From Calliopsis andreniformis (taxonomy: Eukaryota > Arthropoda > Insecta > Hymenoptera > Andrenidae): a stretch of DNA of 64,000 nucleotides. Every line of letters begins with the position of its first letter. The stretch's first letter is position 1. The notes under the pieces are model-generated. The model saw nothing but the letters and a program-made list of their open reading frames with translations. It was not told where the DNA came from and searched no databases. The stretch is from NCBI RefSeq assembly GCF_051401765.1, contig NW_027480595.1, forward strand, positions 620,001 to 684,000, in the 5' to 3' direction. A program made the translations under genes and the position numbers. Below, piece after piece: positions 1 through 13,000 of the stretch.

Positions 1-430
1 AAGATTGAGGGTTGGGTATTGTGGATTGAAGAATGAGTATTGAGGATTGAGGATTGAGGATTAAGGATTGAAGATTGTGTGTTGAGGATTGAAGATTGAC
101 GATTGAGGATTGAGGATTGAGGATTGAGGATTGAGGATTGAGGATTGAGAATTGAAGATTGAGTATTGAGGATTGAAGATTGAGGATTGTGGATTGAGGA
201 TTCACGATTGAGGATTGAATATTGAGGATTGAGGATTGAGGATTGAGGATTGATCATTGAAGATTGAGGATTCGGTATTGAGGATTGAAGAATGAGTACT
301 GAGTATTGACTATTGAGGATTGAGGATTGAAGATTGAGTATTGAGGATTGAAGATTGGCGATTGAGGATTGAGGATTGAGGATTGAGGATTGAGGATTGA
401 GGATTGAAGATTGAGTATTGGGGATTGAAG

Positions 431-569
431 ATTGAGGATTGAGGATTGAGGATTGAGGATTGAGGATTGAAGATTGAGTAATGAGGATTGAAGATTAAGA
501 TTGAGGATTGAGGTTTGAGGATTGAGGATTGAGGATTGAGGATTGAAGATTGAGTATTGAGGATTGAAG
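431..569. repeat. 139-bp segment present in block X copy 1, absent in copy 2
   Basis: Copy 2 joins directly at 10514/10515, where copy 1 carries 19 heptamers plus the hexamer ATTAAG (19 x 7 + 6 = 139). The exact placement can slide within flanking ATTGAGG units. Either a gain in copy 1 or a loss in copy 2 explains it. The junction keeps the heptamer register, as expected for exchange between homologous repeat units. Confidence 0.85.
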
Positions 570-812
570 ATTGAGGATTGAGGATTGAGTATTCAGGATT
601 GAGGATTGAAGATTGAGTACTGAGGATTGAAGATTAAGATTGAGGATTGAGGATTGAGGGTTGAGGATTGAGGATTGAGGATTCAGGATTGAAGATTGAG
701 GATTGCGTATTGAGGATAGAACATTGAGGATTGAGTATTGAGTATTGAGGATTGAGGATTGAGGGTTGAATAGTGAATATTGATGATTGAAGGTTGAGGA
801 TCGAGGATTGAG

Positions 813-1216
813 GGTTGTGGATTGAGTACGAGGACTGAGGGTTGAGTATTGATGGTTGAGGTCTGAGGATTGAGGATTGAGGATTGAGGATTGATGATTG
901 AGGATTCAGGATTGAGGATTGAAGATTGAGGATTGGGTATTGAGGGTTGAAGAATGAGGATTGAGGATTGAGGGTTGAGGATTGAGGATTGAAGATTGAG
1001 TATTGAGGATTGAAGGTTGTGGATTGAGTACGAGGACTGAGGGTTGAGTATTGATGGTTGAGGTCTGAGGATTGAGGATTGAGGATTGAGGATTGATGAT
1101 TGAGGATTCAGGATTGAGGATTGAAGATTGAGGATTGGGTATTGAGGGTTGAAGAATGAGGATTGAGGATTGAGGGTTGAAGATTGAGGATTGAAGATTG
1201 AGTATTGAGGATTGAA
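813..1216. repeat. 202-bp tandem duplication, two copies
   Basis: The segment 813-1014 is followed by a near-identical 1015-1216, starting at GGTTGTGG. Each copy carries the hexamer ACGAGG after ATTGAGT, which is why the period is 28 heptamers plus 6 bases. A third partial start is visible at 1217. The same pair is present in block X copy 2 (about 10758-11161), so the local duplication is older than the block duplication. Confidence 0.88.
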
Positions 1217-2342
1217 GGTTGACGATTGAGGATTGAGGATTGAGGATTGAGGATTGAGGATTGAGCATTGAGGATTGAAGATTGAGTATTGAGGATTGAA
1301 GATTGAGGATCGTGGATTGAGGATTGAAGATTGAGGATTGAGGATTGAGGATTGAGGATTGAGGATTGAAGATTGAGGATGGGGTATTGAGGATTGAAGA
1401 ATGAGGATTGAGTATTGAGTATTGAGGATTGAGGATTGAAGATTGAGTATTGAGGATTGAAGATTGACGATTGAGGATTGAGGATTGAGGTTTGAGGATT
1501 GAGGATTGAGGATTGAGGATTGAGGATTGAAGATTGAGTATTGGGGATTGAGGACGAGGACTGAGGGTTGAGTATTGATGTTTGAGGTCTGAGGATTGAG
1601 GATTGAGGATTGAGAATTGAGGATTGAGGATTGAGGATTGAGAATTGAGGATTGAGGATTGAGGATTGAAGATTGAGGATTGGGTGTTGAGGATTGAAGA
1701 ATGAGGATTGAGGATTGAGGATTGAGGATTGAGGATTGAAGGTTGAGTATAGAGGATTGAATATTGAGGATTGAGGATTGAGGATTGAGGATTGAGGATT
1801 GAGGATTGAGGATTGAGGATTGAAGATTGAGTATTGGGGATTGAAGATTGAGGATTGAGGATTGAGGATTGAGGATTGAGGATTGAGGATTGAGGATTGA
1901 GGATTGAAGATTGAGGATTGGGTATTGAGGATTGAAGAATGAGGACTGAGGATTTAGGATTGAGGATCGAGGAATGAAGATTGAGTATTGGGGATTGAAG
2001 ATTGAGGATTGAGTATTGTGGATTGAGGATTGAGGATTGAGTATTCAGGATTGAGGATTGAGGATTGTAGATTGAGGATTGAGGATTGGTGATTAAAGAT
2101 TGAGTGTTGAGGATTGAAGATTGAGGATTGATGATTGGGGATTGAGGATTGAGGATTGAGGATTGAGGATTGAGTATTGAAGGCTGAGGATTGATGATTG
2201 AGGATTGAGTATTGAGGATTGAGGATTGAGTATTGAGGACTGAGGGTTGAAGATTGAGGATTGATGATTGAGGTTTAAAGATTGATATTGAGGATTGAAG
2301 ATTGAAGATTGAGAATTGAGGATTGAGGATTGAACATTGAGG

Positions 2343-2496
2343 ACTGAGTGTTGAGGGTTGAGTGATGAGAATTGATGTTTGTGGATAGAGATTTGAAGAT
2401 TGCAGATTGAGTATTGTGTATTGTAAACTGTGAATTGAGGATATTCTATTGAGGATTGGGGATTGTCACCTGATTGTTGAGGACTGAGGGCTGAAG
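2343..2496. repeat. Anchor block P: 22 diverged heptamers in register (first copy; all positions listed)
   Basis: Exactly 22 heptamers (154 bp), many unlike ATTGAGG: GATGAGA, ATAGAGA, ATTGCAG, ACTGTGA, ATATTCT, CCTGATT. The block recurs throughout the window. Position of the ATATTCT heptamer (or its variant): 2441, 3419, 5040, 6039, 6696, 6976, 7973, 9670, 12386, 13364, 15125, 15405, 15636, 15993, 16217, 17036, 17944, 19601, 20105, 21295, 22350, 24007, 24287, 24518, 24798, 25029, 26606, 28448, 30513, 31511, 32097, 32962, 33850, 34542, 35883, 36268, 37051, 37657, 37958, 38461, 38678, 39077, 39860, 40466, 40767, 41277, 41494, 41954, 42541, 43442, 44469, 46536, 47180, 48737, 49687, 49980, 50295, 50610, 51274, 51630, 52105, 52671, 54174, 54740, 56110, 56676, 57032, 57828, 58184, 58750, 59680, 60246, 61749, 62315, 63279, 63845. 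None is seen before 2441 or between 9670 and 12386. Confidence 0.9.
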
Positions 2497-3559
2497 ATTG
2501 AGGATTCAGGATTGAGGATTCAGAATTGAGGTTTGAGGACTGAGGATTGAGGATTGAAAATTGATTATTGAGGATTGAGGATTGAGAATTGAGGATTGTG
2601 GATTGAGGATTGAAGATTGAGGATTGGGTTTTGAGGATTGTAGAATGAGGATTGAGGATTGAGGATTGAGGATTGAGGATTGAAGATTGAGTATTGAGGA
2701 TTGAAGATTGAGGATTGAGGACTGAGGAATGAGGATTGAGTATTGAGGATTGAGGATTGAGGATTAAAGATTGAGTATTGAGGATTGACGATGAGGCCTG
2801 AGGGTTGAGGATTGAGGTTTGAGGACTGAGGACTGAGGATTGAGGATTGAGAATTGAGGATTGAGGATTCAGGATTGAGGATTGAAGATTGAGGATTGGG
2901 TATTGAGGATTGAACATTGAGGATTGAGGATTGAGGATCGAGGATTGCGGATTGAGGATTGAAGATTGAATATTGATGATTGAAGATTGAGGATTGAGGA
3001 TTGAGGGTTGTGGATTGAGGACGAGGACTGAGTGTTGAGTATTGATGTTTGAGGTCTGATGATTGAGGATTGAGGATTGAGAATTGAGGATTGAGGATTG
3101 AGGGTTGAGGATTGAGGATTGAGGATTGAAGATTGAGGATTGGGTATTGAGGACTGAGGACTGAGGATTGAGTATTGGGGATTGAGGATTGAGGATTAAA
3201 GATTGAGTATTGAGGACTGAGGATTGAGGATTGAAGTTTGAGTATTGAGGATTGAAGATTGAGGATTGAGGATTGAGGATTGAGGATTGAGGATAGAGGA
3301 TTGAAGATTGAGGATTGGGGACTGAGTGTTGAGGGTTGAGTAACGAGAATTGATGTTAGTGGATGGAGATTTGAAAATTGAAGATTGAGGGTTGAGTATT
3401 GAAAGCTGAGAATTCAGGATATTCTATTGAGTATTGAGAATTTTGGATTGATGGTTGAGTATTGAGGATTGATGGTTGAGGGTTGTGTGTTGAATATTGA
3501 GGATTGGCGGATTGAGTATTGAAGATTGAGGACTGAGGGCTGAGGATTGAGTATTGAGG

Positions 3560-3680
3560 ATTGACGATTCAGTATTGATGGCCGAGGATTTAAGAGTATC
3601 GATGAGTGAAGATTGCGGATTTATTATTGTGGGTTGAGGTTTGATGACGAGGAATGAGGGTTGTGGATTGAGGTTTGAGG
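3560..3680. repeat. Register-breaking marker block (first of five copies)
   Basis: The most diverged stretch in the window. It starts near ATTTAAG at 3588 and contains AGTATCGATGAGTGAAG, 17 bases that cannot be cut into heptamers without a 3-base surplus, then ATTGCGG and ATTTATT. Copies start at 3588, 13533, 18113, 20274 and 22519, with small changes (for example TATTGATG for TATCGATG at 20274). It always lies downstream of an anchor of the type at 3419. It could be a decayed ancestral segment or a small insertion fixed before amplification. Confidence 0.82.
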
Positions 3681-4821
3681 ACAGAAGATTGAGGATTGAG
3701 GATTGAGAATTGATAATTGAAGATTGAGGATTGAAAATTTAGGATTGGGTATTGAGGATTGAGGATTGGGGATTGAGGATTTAGTATTGGAGATTGATTA
3801 TTTAGGATTGAAGATAGAGGGTTGAGGATTGAGGATTGAGGATTGAGAATTGAGAATTGAGGATGATGACTGAGGTTTGAGGATTGAGGTTTGAGGAATG
3901 AGGATTGAGGATTGAAGATTGGGGATTGGTAATTGAGGATTGAAGAATGAGGATTCAGGATTGAGGATTGATGATTGGGGATTGAAGATTGAGTATTGAG
4001 GATTGAAGATTGAGTATTGATGATTGAAGATTGAGGATTGAGGGTTGAGGGTTGAGGGTTGCGGATGAGGACTGACGGTTGAGGATTGAGGTGTGAGGAT
4101 TGAGGGTTGAGGACTGAGGACTGAGGATAGAGGATTGAGGATGGATCATTGAGGATTGAAGATTGAGGACTGGGGATTGAGGACTGAAGATTGAGGATTA
4201 AGGATTGAGGATTGGTGATTGAGGATCTAGGGTTGAATATTGATTATTGAGGATTAAAGATAGAGGATTGAGGATTGAGGATTGAGAATTGAGAATTGAT
4301 GATAAGGAATGAGGGTTGAGGATTGAGGTTTGAGGAATGAGGATTGAGGATTGAGGATTGAGGATTGATGATTGAGCATTGATGATTGAAGATTGAGATT
4401 TGAGGATTGAGGGTTGAGGATTGAGGACGATGACTGACGGTTGAGGATTGTGGTTTGAGGATTGAGGATTGAGGATTGAGTATTGAGGATGAGGACTGGG
4501 GTTTGTGGATTGAGGTTTGAGGAATGAGGATTGAGGATTGAGGATTGAGAATTGAGGATTGAGGATTGAGGATTGAAGATTGAGGATTTGGTATTAAGGA
4601 TTGAAGAATGAGCATTGAGGATTGAGGATTCAGATTTGATGTTTGAGGACTGAGGATTGAGGATTGAACATTGATTATTGAGGATTGAGGATTGAGAATT
4701 GAGGATTGAGGATTGAGGATTGAAGATTGAGGATTTGGTATTAAGGATTGAAGAATGAGGATTGAGGATTGAGGATTGAGTATTCAGAATTGATGTTTGA
4801 GGACTGTGGATTGAGGATTGA

Positions 4822-7800
4822 GGATTGAGGATTGAGGATGAGGGCTGAGTGTTGAGGATTGAGGTTTGAGGACTAAGGACGGAGGATTGAGGATTGAGAA
4901 TTGAGGATTGAGGATTGGGGCTTGAATATTGAGGATTGGGGACTGAGTGTTGAGGGTTGAGTGATGAGAATTGATGTTTGTGGATAGAGATCTGAAGATT
5001 GCAGGTTGAGTATTGAGTATTGAAAACTGTGAATTCATGATATTCTATTGAGGATAGAGGATTGACCACTGATTGTTGAGGACTGAGGGCTGAAGATTGA
5101 GGATTCAGGATTGAGGATTCAGGATTGAGGTTTGAGGACTGAGGGTTGAGGATTGAGGATTGAGGATTGAGGATTGAGGATTGAGGATTGAAGACTGAGG
5201 ATCGGGTATTGAGGATTGAACATTGAGGATTGAGGATTGAGTATTGAGGATTGAGGATTGATGATTGAAGGTTGAATATTGATGAATGAAGATTGAGGAT
5301 TGAGGATTGAAGGTCGTGGATTGAGGACGAGGACTGAGGGTCGAGTATTGATACTTGAGGCCTGAGGATTGAGGATTGAGGATTGCGAATTGAGGATTGA
5401 GGATTTAAGATTGAGGATTGGGTATTGAGGATTGAAGAATGAGGATTGAGGATTGAGGACAGAGGATTGAGGATTGAGGATTGAGGATTGAGGATTGAGG
5501 ATTGAGGATTGAGGATTGAAGATTGAGTATTGAGGATTGAAGATTGAGGATTGAGGATTGAGGATTGAGGGTTGCGGGTTGTGGATTGAGGACGAGGACT
5601 GAGGGTTGAATATTTATGTTTGAGGTCTGAGGATTGAGGACTGAGGATTGAGAATTGAGGATTGAGGATTGAGGATTGAAGATTGAGGATTGGGTATTGA
5701 GGACTGAGGATTGAGGATTGAGGATTGAGGTTAGGGTATTGAGGATTGAAGAATGATGATTGAGGATTGAGGATTGAGGATTGAGGATTGAATATTGAGT
5801 ATTGAGGATTGAAGATCGACTATTGAGGATTGCGAATTGAGGATTGAGGGTTGGGTATTGAGGATTGAAGATTGAGTATTGAGGATTGAAGGTTGAGGAT
5901 TGTGGATTGAGGATTGAGGCTTGAATATTGAGGATTGGGGACTGAGTGTTGAGGGTTGAGTGATGAGGATTGTTGTTTGTGGATAGAGATTTGAAGATTG
6001 CAGGTTGAGTATTGAGTATTGAAAACTGTGAAATCATGATATTCTATTGAGGATTGAGGATGGACCACTGATTGTTGAGGACTGAGGGCTGAAGATTGAG
6101 GATTCAGGATTGAGGATTCAGGATTGAGGTCTGAGGACTGAGGATTGAGGATTGAGGATTGAGGATTGAGGATTGAGGATTGAGGATTGAGGATTGAGGA
6201 TTGAAGACTGAGGATTGGATATTGAGGTTTGAACATTGAGGATTGAGGATTGAGGGTTGAGGATTGAGGATTGAGGATTGAGGATGAGGGCTGAGGGTTG
6301 AGGATTGAGGTTTGAGGACTAAGGACAGAGGATTGAGGGTTGAGAATTGAGGATTGAGCATTGAGGATTGAAGATTGAGGATTTGGTATTGAGGATCGAA
6401 GAATGAGGATTGAGGATTGAGGATTGAGGATTGAGGATTGAATATTGAGTATTGAGGATTGAAGATTGACTATTGAGGATTGCGAATTGAGGATTGAGGG
6501 TTGAGGATTGAGGATTCAAGATTGAGTATTGAGGATTGAATGTTGAGGATTGTGGATTGAGGATTGAGGATTGAGGCTTGAATATTGAGGATTGGGGACT
6601 GAGTGTTGAGGGTTGAGTGTTGTGAATTGATGTTTGTGGATAGAGATTTGAAGATTGCAGGTTGAGTATTGAGTATTGAAAACTGTAAGTTCATGATATT
6701 GTATTGAGGATTGAGGATTGACCACCGATTGTTGAGGACTGAGGGCTGAAGAATGAGGATTCAGGATTGAGGATTCAGGATTGAGGTTTGAGGACTGAGG
6801 ATTGAGGGTTGAGGATCGAGGATTGAGGATTCACGCTTGGGGATTGAGGATTGAGGATGGAGGATTGAAGAGAGAGGACTGAGTGTTGAGGATTGAGTGT
6901 TGAGGATTGATGTTTGAGGATTGAGATTTGATTATTGAATATTTTGGAATGAGTATTCAACCATGAGAATTCAGTATATTCTACTGAGTATTGAGAACTG
7001 AGGATTGATGGTTGAGTATTGAGGATTGATGTATGAGGGTTGTGTGTTGAATATTGAGGATTGAGGATTGAGGATTGAGGATTGAGAATTGAGGGTTGAA
7101 GGTTGAATATTGATGAATGAAGATTGAGGATTGAGGATTGAAGGTCGTGGATTGAGGACGAGGACTGAGGGTTGAGTATTGATACTTGAGGCCTGAGGAT
7201 TGAGGATTGAGGATTGCGAATTGAGGATTGAGGATTTAAGATTGAGGATTGGGTATTGAGGATTGAAGAATGAGGATTGAGGATTGAGGGCAGAGGATTG
7301 AGGATTGAAGATTGACGATTGAGGATTGAGGATTGAGTATTGAGGATTGAGGATTGAGGATTGAGGATTGAAGATTGAATATTGAGGATTGAAGATTGAG
7401 GATTGAGGATTGAGGATTGAGGATTGAGGATTGAAGATTGAGTACTGAGGATTGAAGATAAAGAGTGAGTATTGAGGGTTGAGGACTGAGGATTGAGGAT
7501 TGAGGATTGAAGGTTCAGTATTGAGGATTGAAGATTGAGAATTGAGGATTGAGCATTGAAGATTGAGTATTGAGGATTAAAGATTGAGGATTGAGGATTG
7601 ATGATTGAGGATTGTAGATTAAGATTGAGGATTGAGGATTGAGGATTGAGGATTGAGGATTGAGGATTGAGGATTGAAGATTGAGTATTGAGGATTGAAG
7701 ATTGAGGATTGAGGATTGAGGATTGAGGATTGAGGATTGAAGATTGAGTACTGAGGATTGAAGATTAAGATTGAGGATTGAGGTTTGAGGACTGACGATG

Positions 7801-10084
7801 CAGGATTGAGGATTGAAGGTTCAGTATTGAGGATTGAAGATTGAGTATTCAGGATTGAGGATTGAACATTGAGGACTGAGTGTTGAGGGTTGAGTGATGA
7901 GAATTGATGTTTGTGGATAGAGATTTGAAGATTGCAGATTGAGTATTGAGTATTGAAAACTGTGAAATGAGTATATTCTATTGAGGATTGAGGATTGACA
8001 ACTGATTGTTGAGGACTGAGGACTGAAGATTGAGGGTTCCGGATTGAGGATTCAGAATTAAAATTAGAGGACTGAGCATTGAGGATTGAAGATTGAGTAT
8101 TGAGGATTGAAGATTGAGAATTGAGGATTGAGGATTGAGGATTGAGGATTGAGGATGAGGGCTGAGGGTTGGGGATTGAGGTTTGAGGACTGAGGACTGA
8201 GAATTGAGGATTGAGAATTGAGGATTGAGGTTTGAGGGTTGAAGATTGAGGATTGGGTATTGAGGATTGAACAATGAGGATTGAGGATTGAGGACAGAGG
8301 ATTGAGGATTGAAGATTGAGTATTGAGGATTGAAGATTGACGATTGAGGATTGAGGATTGAGGATTGAGGATTGAAGATTGAGTATTGATGATTGAATAT
8401 TGAGGATTGAGGATTGAGGTTTGAGGATTGAGGACGAGGACTGACGGTTGAGGATTGAGGTTTGAGGATCGAGTGTTGAGGTTTGAGAGTTGAGGATTGG
8501 GGATTGAAGATTGAGAATTGAGGATTGAAGATTGAGGATCGAGGATTGAGGATTGAGGATTGACGCTTGAGGATTGAGGGTTGAGGATGGAGGATTGAGG
8601 ATTGAGGATTGCAGACTGAGTATTGAGGATTGACGATGGGAGGATTGAGGATTGAGGATAGAATATTGAGAATTGGGGACTGAGGATTCAAGATTGAGGA
8701 TCGAAGATTGAGAATTGAGGATTGAAGATTGATAATTGAGGATTGAGGATTGAACATTGAGGACTGGGGATTCAGGATTGAAGATTGAGTATTGAGGATA
8801 GAAGATTGAGGATTGAGGATTGTCGATTAAGGATTGAGGATGAGGTCTGAGGGTTGAGGATTGCGGTTTGAGGACTGAGGACTGAGGATAGAGGATTGAG
8901 AGTTGAGGATTGAGGATTGAGGATGGAGGATTGAAGATTGAGTATTGAGGATTGAAGATTGAGGATCGAGGATTGAGGATTGAGGATTGAGGATTGAGGA
9001 TTGAAGAATGAGGATTGAGGATTGAGGATTGACGATTGAGGATTGAAGACTGAGTATTGAGGATTGAAGATTGAGGGTTGAGGAGTGCGTACTGAAAATT
9101 GAGGATTTGGGACTGAGGATTGAAGATTGGAGTTTGAGGATCGAGGATTGAGGATTGAGGATTGAGGATTGAGGATTGAGGATTGAAGATTGAGGATTGA
9201 GGATTGAGGATTGAGGATTGAGGATTGAGGATTGAAGATTGAATATTGGTGATTAAACATTGAGGGTTGAGGATTGAGGGTTGTGGATTGAGGACGAGGA
9301 CTGAGTGTTGAATATTGATGTCTGAGGTCTGAGGATTGAGGATTGAGAATTGAGAATTGAGGATTGAGGGTTGAAGATTGAGGATTGGGTATTGAGTATT
9401 GACGAATGAGGATTGAGGATTGCGGATTGAGGATTGAAGATTGAGTATTGAGGATTGAAGACTGAGGATTGAGGATTGAGGATTGAGGATTGGGGATTGA
9501 GGACTGCGAATTGAAGATTCAGTATTGAGCATTGAAGATTCAAAATTGAGGATGAGGATTGAACATTGAGTACTGAGTGTTGGGGGTTGAGTGATGAGAA
9601 TTTATGTTTCTGGATAGAGATTTGAAGATTGCAGATTGAGTATTGGGTATTGAAAACTGTGAATTGAGGATATTCTATTGAGGATTGTGGATTGACAACT
9701 GAATGTTGAGGACTGAGGGCTGAAGATTGAGGATTCAGGATTGAGGATTCAGAATTGAGGTTTGAGGACTGAGGATTGAGGATTGAAGATTGAGTATTAG
9801 GATTGAAGATAGAGGGTTGAGGATTGAGGATTGAGGATTGAGGATGAGGGCTGAGGGTTGAGGATTGAGGTTTGAGGACTAAGGACAGAGGATTGAGAAT
9901 TGAGAATTGAGGATTGAAGAATGAGGATTGAGGATTGAGGATTGAGGATTGAGGATTGAAGACTGAGTATTGAGGATTGAAGGTTGAGGATTGAGGAGTG
10001 AGTATTGAAGATTGAGGATTTGGGACTGAGGATTGAAGATTGGGGTTTGAGGATTGAGGATTGAGGATTGAGGATGGAGGATTG
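4822..10084. repeat. Mosaic zone between the two block X copies
   Basis: This zone has no counterpart at 14767-20000, so the two block X copies are not simple neighbours. It has anchors at 5040, 6039, 6696 (with CATGATATT before the core, as in subfamily beta), 6976 (type II), 7973 (subfamily alpha, followed by GGTTCCGG near 8037) and 9670. Around 5270-5435 and 7105-7290 it carries a composite with AAGGTCGTGG, GATACTTGAGG and GGCCTGAGG that otherwise appears in 52-63 kb. It is therefore a distant relative of the right-hand HOR. No gene is visible. Confidence 0.8.
7619..9532 (-). other. Longest stop-free frame (637 codons), judged not a gene
   Basis: The frame is open only because the - strand unit lacks stop codons in every frame. 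The product would be a degenerate N-P-Q-S-S-I-L heptapeptide repeat with no domain, signal peptide or membrane segment. Other frames overlapping it (for example 7978-8757 and 8772-9260) read the same peptide cycle. There is no splice, promoter or codon-use evidence for a gene. Frames of the same nature at 9253-10341, 18779-19735, 46601-47656 and 49752-51272 are treated the same way. Translation of a satellite transcript cannot be excluded from sequence. Confidence 0.9.
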
Positions 10085-13000
10085 AAGATTGAGGGTTGGG
10101 TATTGTGGATTGAAGAATGAGTATTGAGGATTGAGGATTGAGGATTAAGGATTGAAGATTGTGTGTTGAGGATTGAAGATTGACGATTGAGGATTGAGGA
10201 TTGAGGATTGAGGATTGAGGATTGAGGATTGAGAATTGAAGATTGAGTATTGAGGATTGAAGATTGAGGATTGTGGATTGAGGATTCACGATTGAGGATT
10301 GAATATTGAGGATTGAGGATTGAGGATTGAGGATTGATCATTGAAGATTGAGGATTCGGTATTGAGGATTGAAGAATGAGTACTGAGTATTGACTATTGA
10401 GGATTGAGGATTGAAGATTGAGTATTGAGGATTGAAGATTGGCGATTGAGGATTGAGGATTGAGGATTGAGGATTGAGGATTGAGAATTGAAGATTGAGT
10501 ATTGGGGATTGAAGATTGAGGATTGAGGATTGAGTATTCAGGATTGAGGATTGAAGATTGAGTACTGAGGATTGAAGATTAAGATTGAGGATTGAGGATT
10601 GAGGGTTGAGGATTGAGGATTGAGGATTCAGGATTGAAGATTGAGGATTGCGTATTGAGGATAGAACATTGAGGATTGAGTATTGAGTATTGAGGACTGA
10701 GGATTGAGGGTTGAATAGTGAATATTGATGATTGAAGGTTGAGGATCGAGGATTGAGGGTTGTGGATTGAGTACGAGGACTGAGGGTTGAGTATTGATGG
10801 TTGAGGTCTGAGGATTGAGGATTGAGGATTGAGGATTGATGATTGAGGATTCAGGATTGAGGATTGAAGATTGAGGATTGGGTATTGAGGGTTGAAGAAT
10901 GAGGATTGAGGATTGAGGGTTGAGGATTGAGGATTGAAGATTGAGTATTGAGGATTGAAGGTTGTGGATTGAGTACGAGGACTGAGGGTTGAGTATTGAT
11001 GGTTGAGGTCTGAGGATTGAGGATTGAGGATTGAGGATTGATGATTGAGGATTCAGGATTGAGGATTGAAGATTGAGGATTGGGTATTGAGGGTTGAAGA
11101 ATGAGGATTGAGGATTGAGGGTTGAAGATTGAGGATTGAAGATTGAGTATTGAGGATTGAAGGTTGACGATTGAGGATTGAGGATTGAGGATTGAGGATT
11201 GAGGATTGAGCATTGAGGATTGAAGATTGAGTATTGAGGATTGAAGATTGAGGATCGTGGATTGAGGATTGAAGATTGAGGATTGAGGATTGAGGATTGA
11301 GGATTGAGGATTGAAGATTGAGGATGGGGTATTGAGGATTGAAGAATGAGGATTGAGTATTGAGTATTGAGGATTGAGGATTGAAGATTGAGTATTGAGG
11401 ATTGAAGATTGACGATTGAGGATTGAGGATTGAGGTTTGAGGATTGAGGATTGAGGATTGAGGATTGAGGATTGAAGATTGAGTATTGGGGATTGAGGAC
11501 GAGGACTGAGGGTTGAGTATTGATGTTTGAGGTCTGAGGATTGAGGATTGAGGATTGAGAATTGAGGATTGAGGATTGAGGATTGAGAATTGAGGATTGA
11601 GGATTGAGGATTGAAGATTGAGGATTGGGTGTTGAGGATTGAAGAATGAGGATTGAGGATTGAGGATTGAGGATTGAGGATTGAAGGTTGAGTATAGAGG
11701 ATTGAATATTGAGGATTGAGGATTGAGGATTGAGGATTGAGGATTGAGGATTGAGGATTGAGGATTGAAGATTGAGTATTGGGGATTGAAGATTGAGGAT
11801 TGAGGATTGAGGATTGAGGATTGAGGATTGAGGATTGAGGATTGAGGATTGAAGATTGAGGATTGGGTATTGAGGATTGAAGAATGAGGACTGAGGATTT
11901 AGGATTGAGGATCGAGGAATGAAGATTGAGTATTGGGGATTGAAGATTGAGGATTGAGTATTGTGGATTGAGGATTGAGGATTGAGTATTCAGGATTGAG
12001 GATTGAGGATTGTAGATTGAGGATTGAGGATTGGTGATTAAAGATTGAGTGTTGAGGATTGAAGATTGAGGATTGATGATTGGGGATTGAGGATTGAGGA
12101 TTGAGGATTGAGGATTGAGTATTGAAGGCTGAGGATTGATGATTGAGGATTGAGTATTGAGGATTGAGGATTGAGTATTGAGGACTGAGGGTTGAAGATT
12201 GAGGATTGATGATTGAGGTTTAAAGATTGATATTGAGGATTGAAGATTGAAGATTGAGAATTGAGGATTGAGGATTGAACATTGAGGACTGAGTGTTGAG
12301 GGTTGAGTGATGAGAATTGATGTTTGTGGATAGAGATTTGAAGATTGCAGATTGAGTATTGTGTATTGTAAACTGTGAATTGAGGATATTCTATTGAGGA
12401 TTGGGGATTGTCACCTGATTGTTGAGGACTGAGGGCTGAAGATTGAGGATTCAGGATTGAGGATTCAGAATTGAGGTTTGAGGACTGAGGATTGAGGATT
12501 GAAAATTGATTATTGAGGATTGAGGATTGAGAATTGAGGATTGTGGATTGAGGATTGAAGATTGAGGATTGGGTTTTGAGGATTGTAGAATGAGGATTGA
12601 GGATTGAGGATTGAGGATTGAGGATTGAAGATTGAGTATTGAGGATTGAAGATTGAGGATTGAGGACTGAGGAATGAGGATTGAGTATTGAGGATTGAGG
12701 ATTGAGGATTAAAGATTGAGTATTGAGGATTGACGATGAGGCCTGAGGGTTGAGGATTGAGGTTTGAGGACTGAGGACTGAGGATTGAGGATTGAGAATT
12801 GAGGATTGAGGATTCAGGATTGAGGATTGAAGATTGAGGATTGGGTATTGAGGATTGAACATTGAGGATTGAGGATTGAGGATCGAGGATTGCGGATTGA
12901 GGATTGAAGATTGAATATTGATGATTGAAGATTGAGGATTGAGGATTGAGGGTTGTGGATTGAGGACGAGGACTGAGTGTTGAGTATTGATGTTTGAGGT

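Larger units (their letters stand above)
1..4821. repeat. Block X, copy 1 (cut by the left window edge)
   Basis: This block recurs at 10085-14766. The offset is 10084 bp at the left end and 9945 bp after a 139-bp difference at 431-569. Variant heptamers match in order over the whole length. I found only a few single-base differences: one near 400, one near 755 (T here, C in the other copy) and one near 3355 (C here, T in the other copy). The match stops near 4821, where this copy has ATTGAGG and the other has ATTGAAG. It holds anchor cores at 2441 and 3419, the register-breaking marker at 3588 and a 202-bp local duplication. Its left limit is unknown. Confidence 0.93.
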
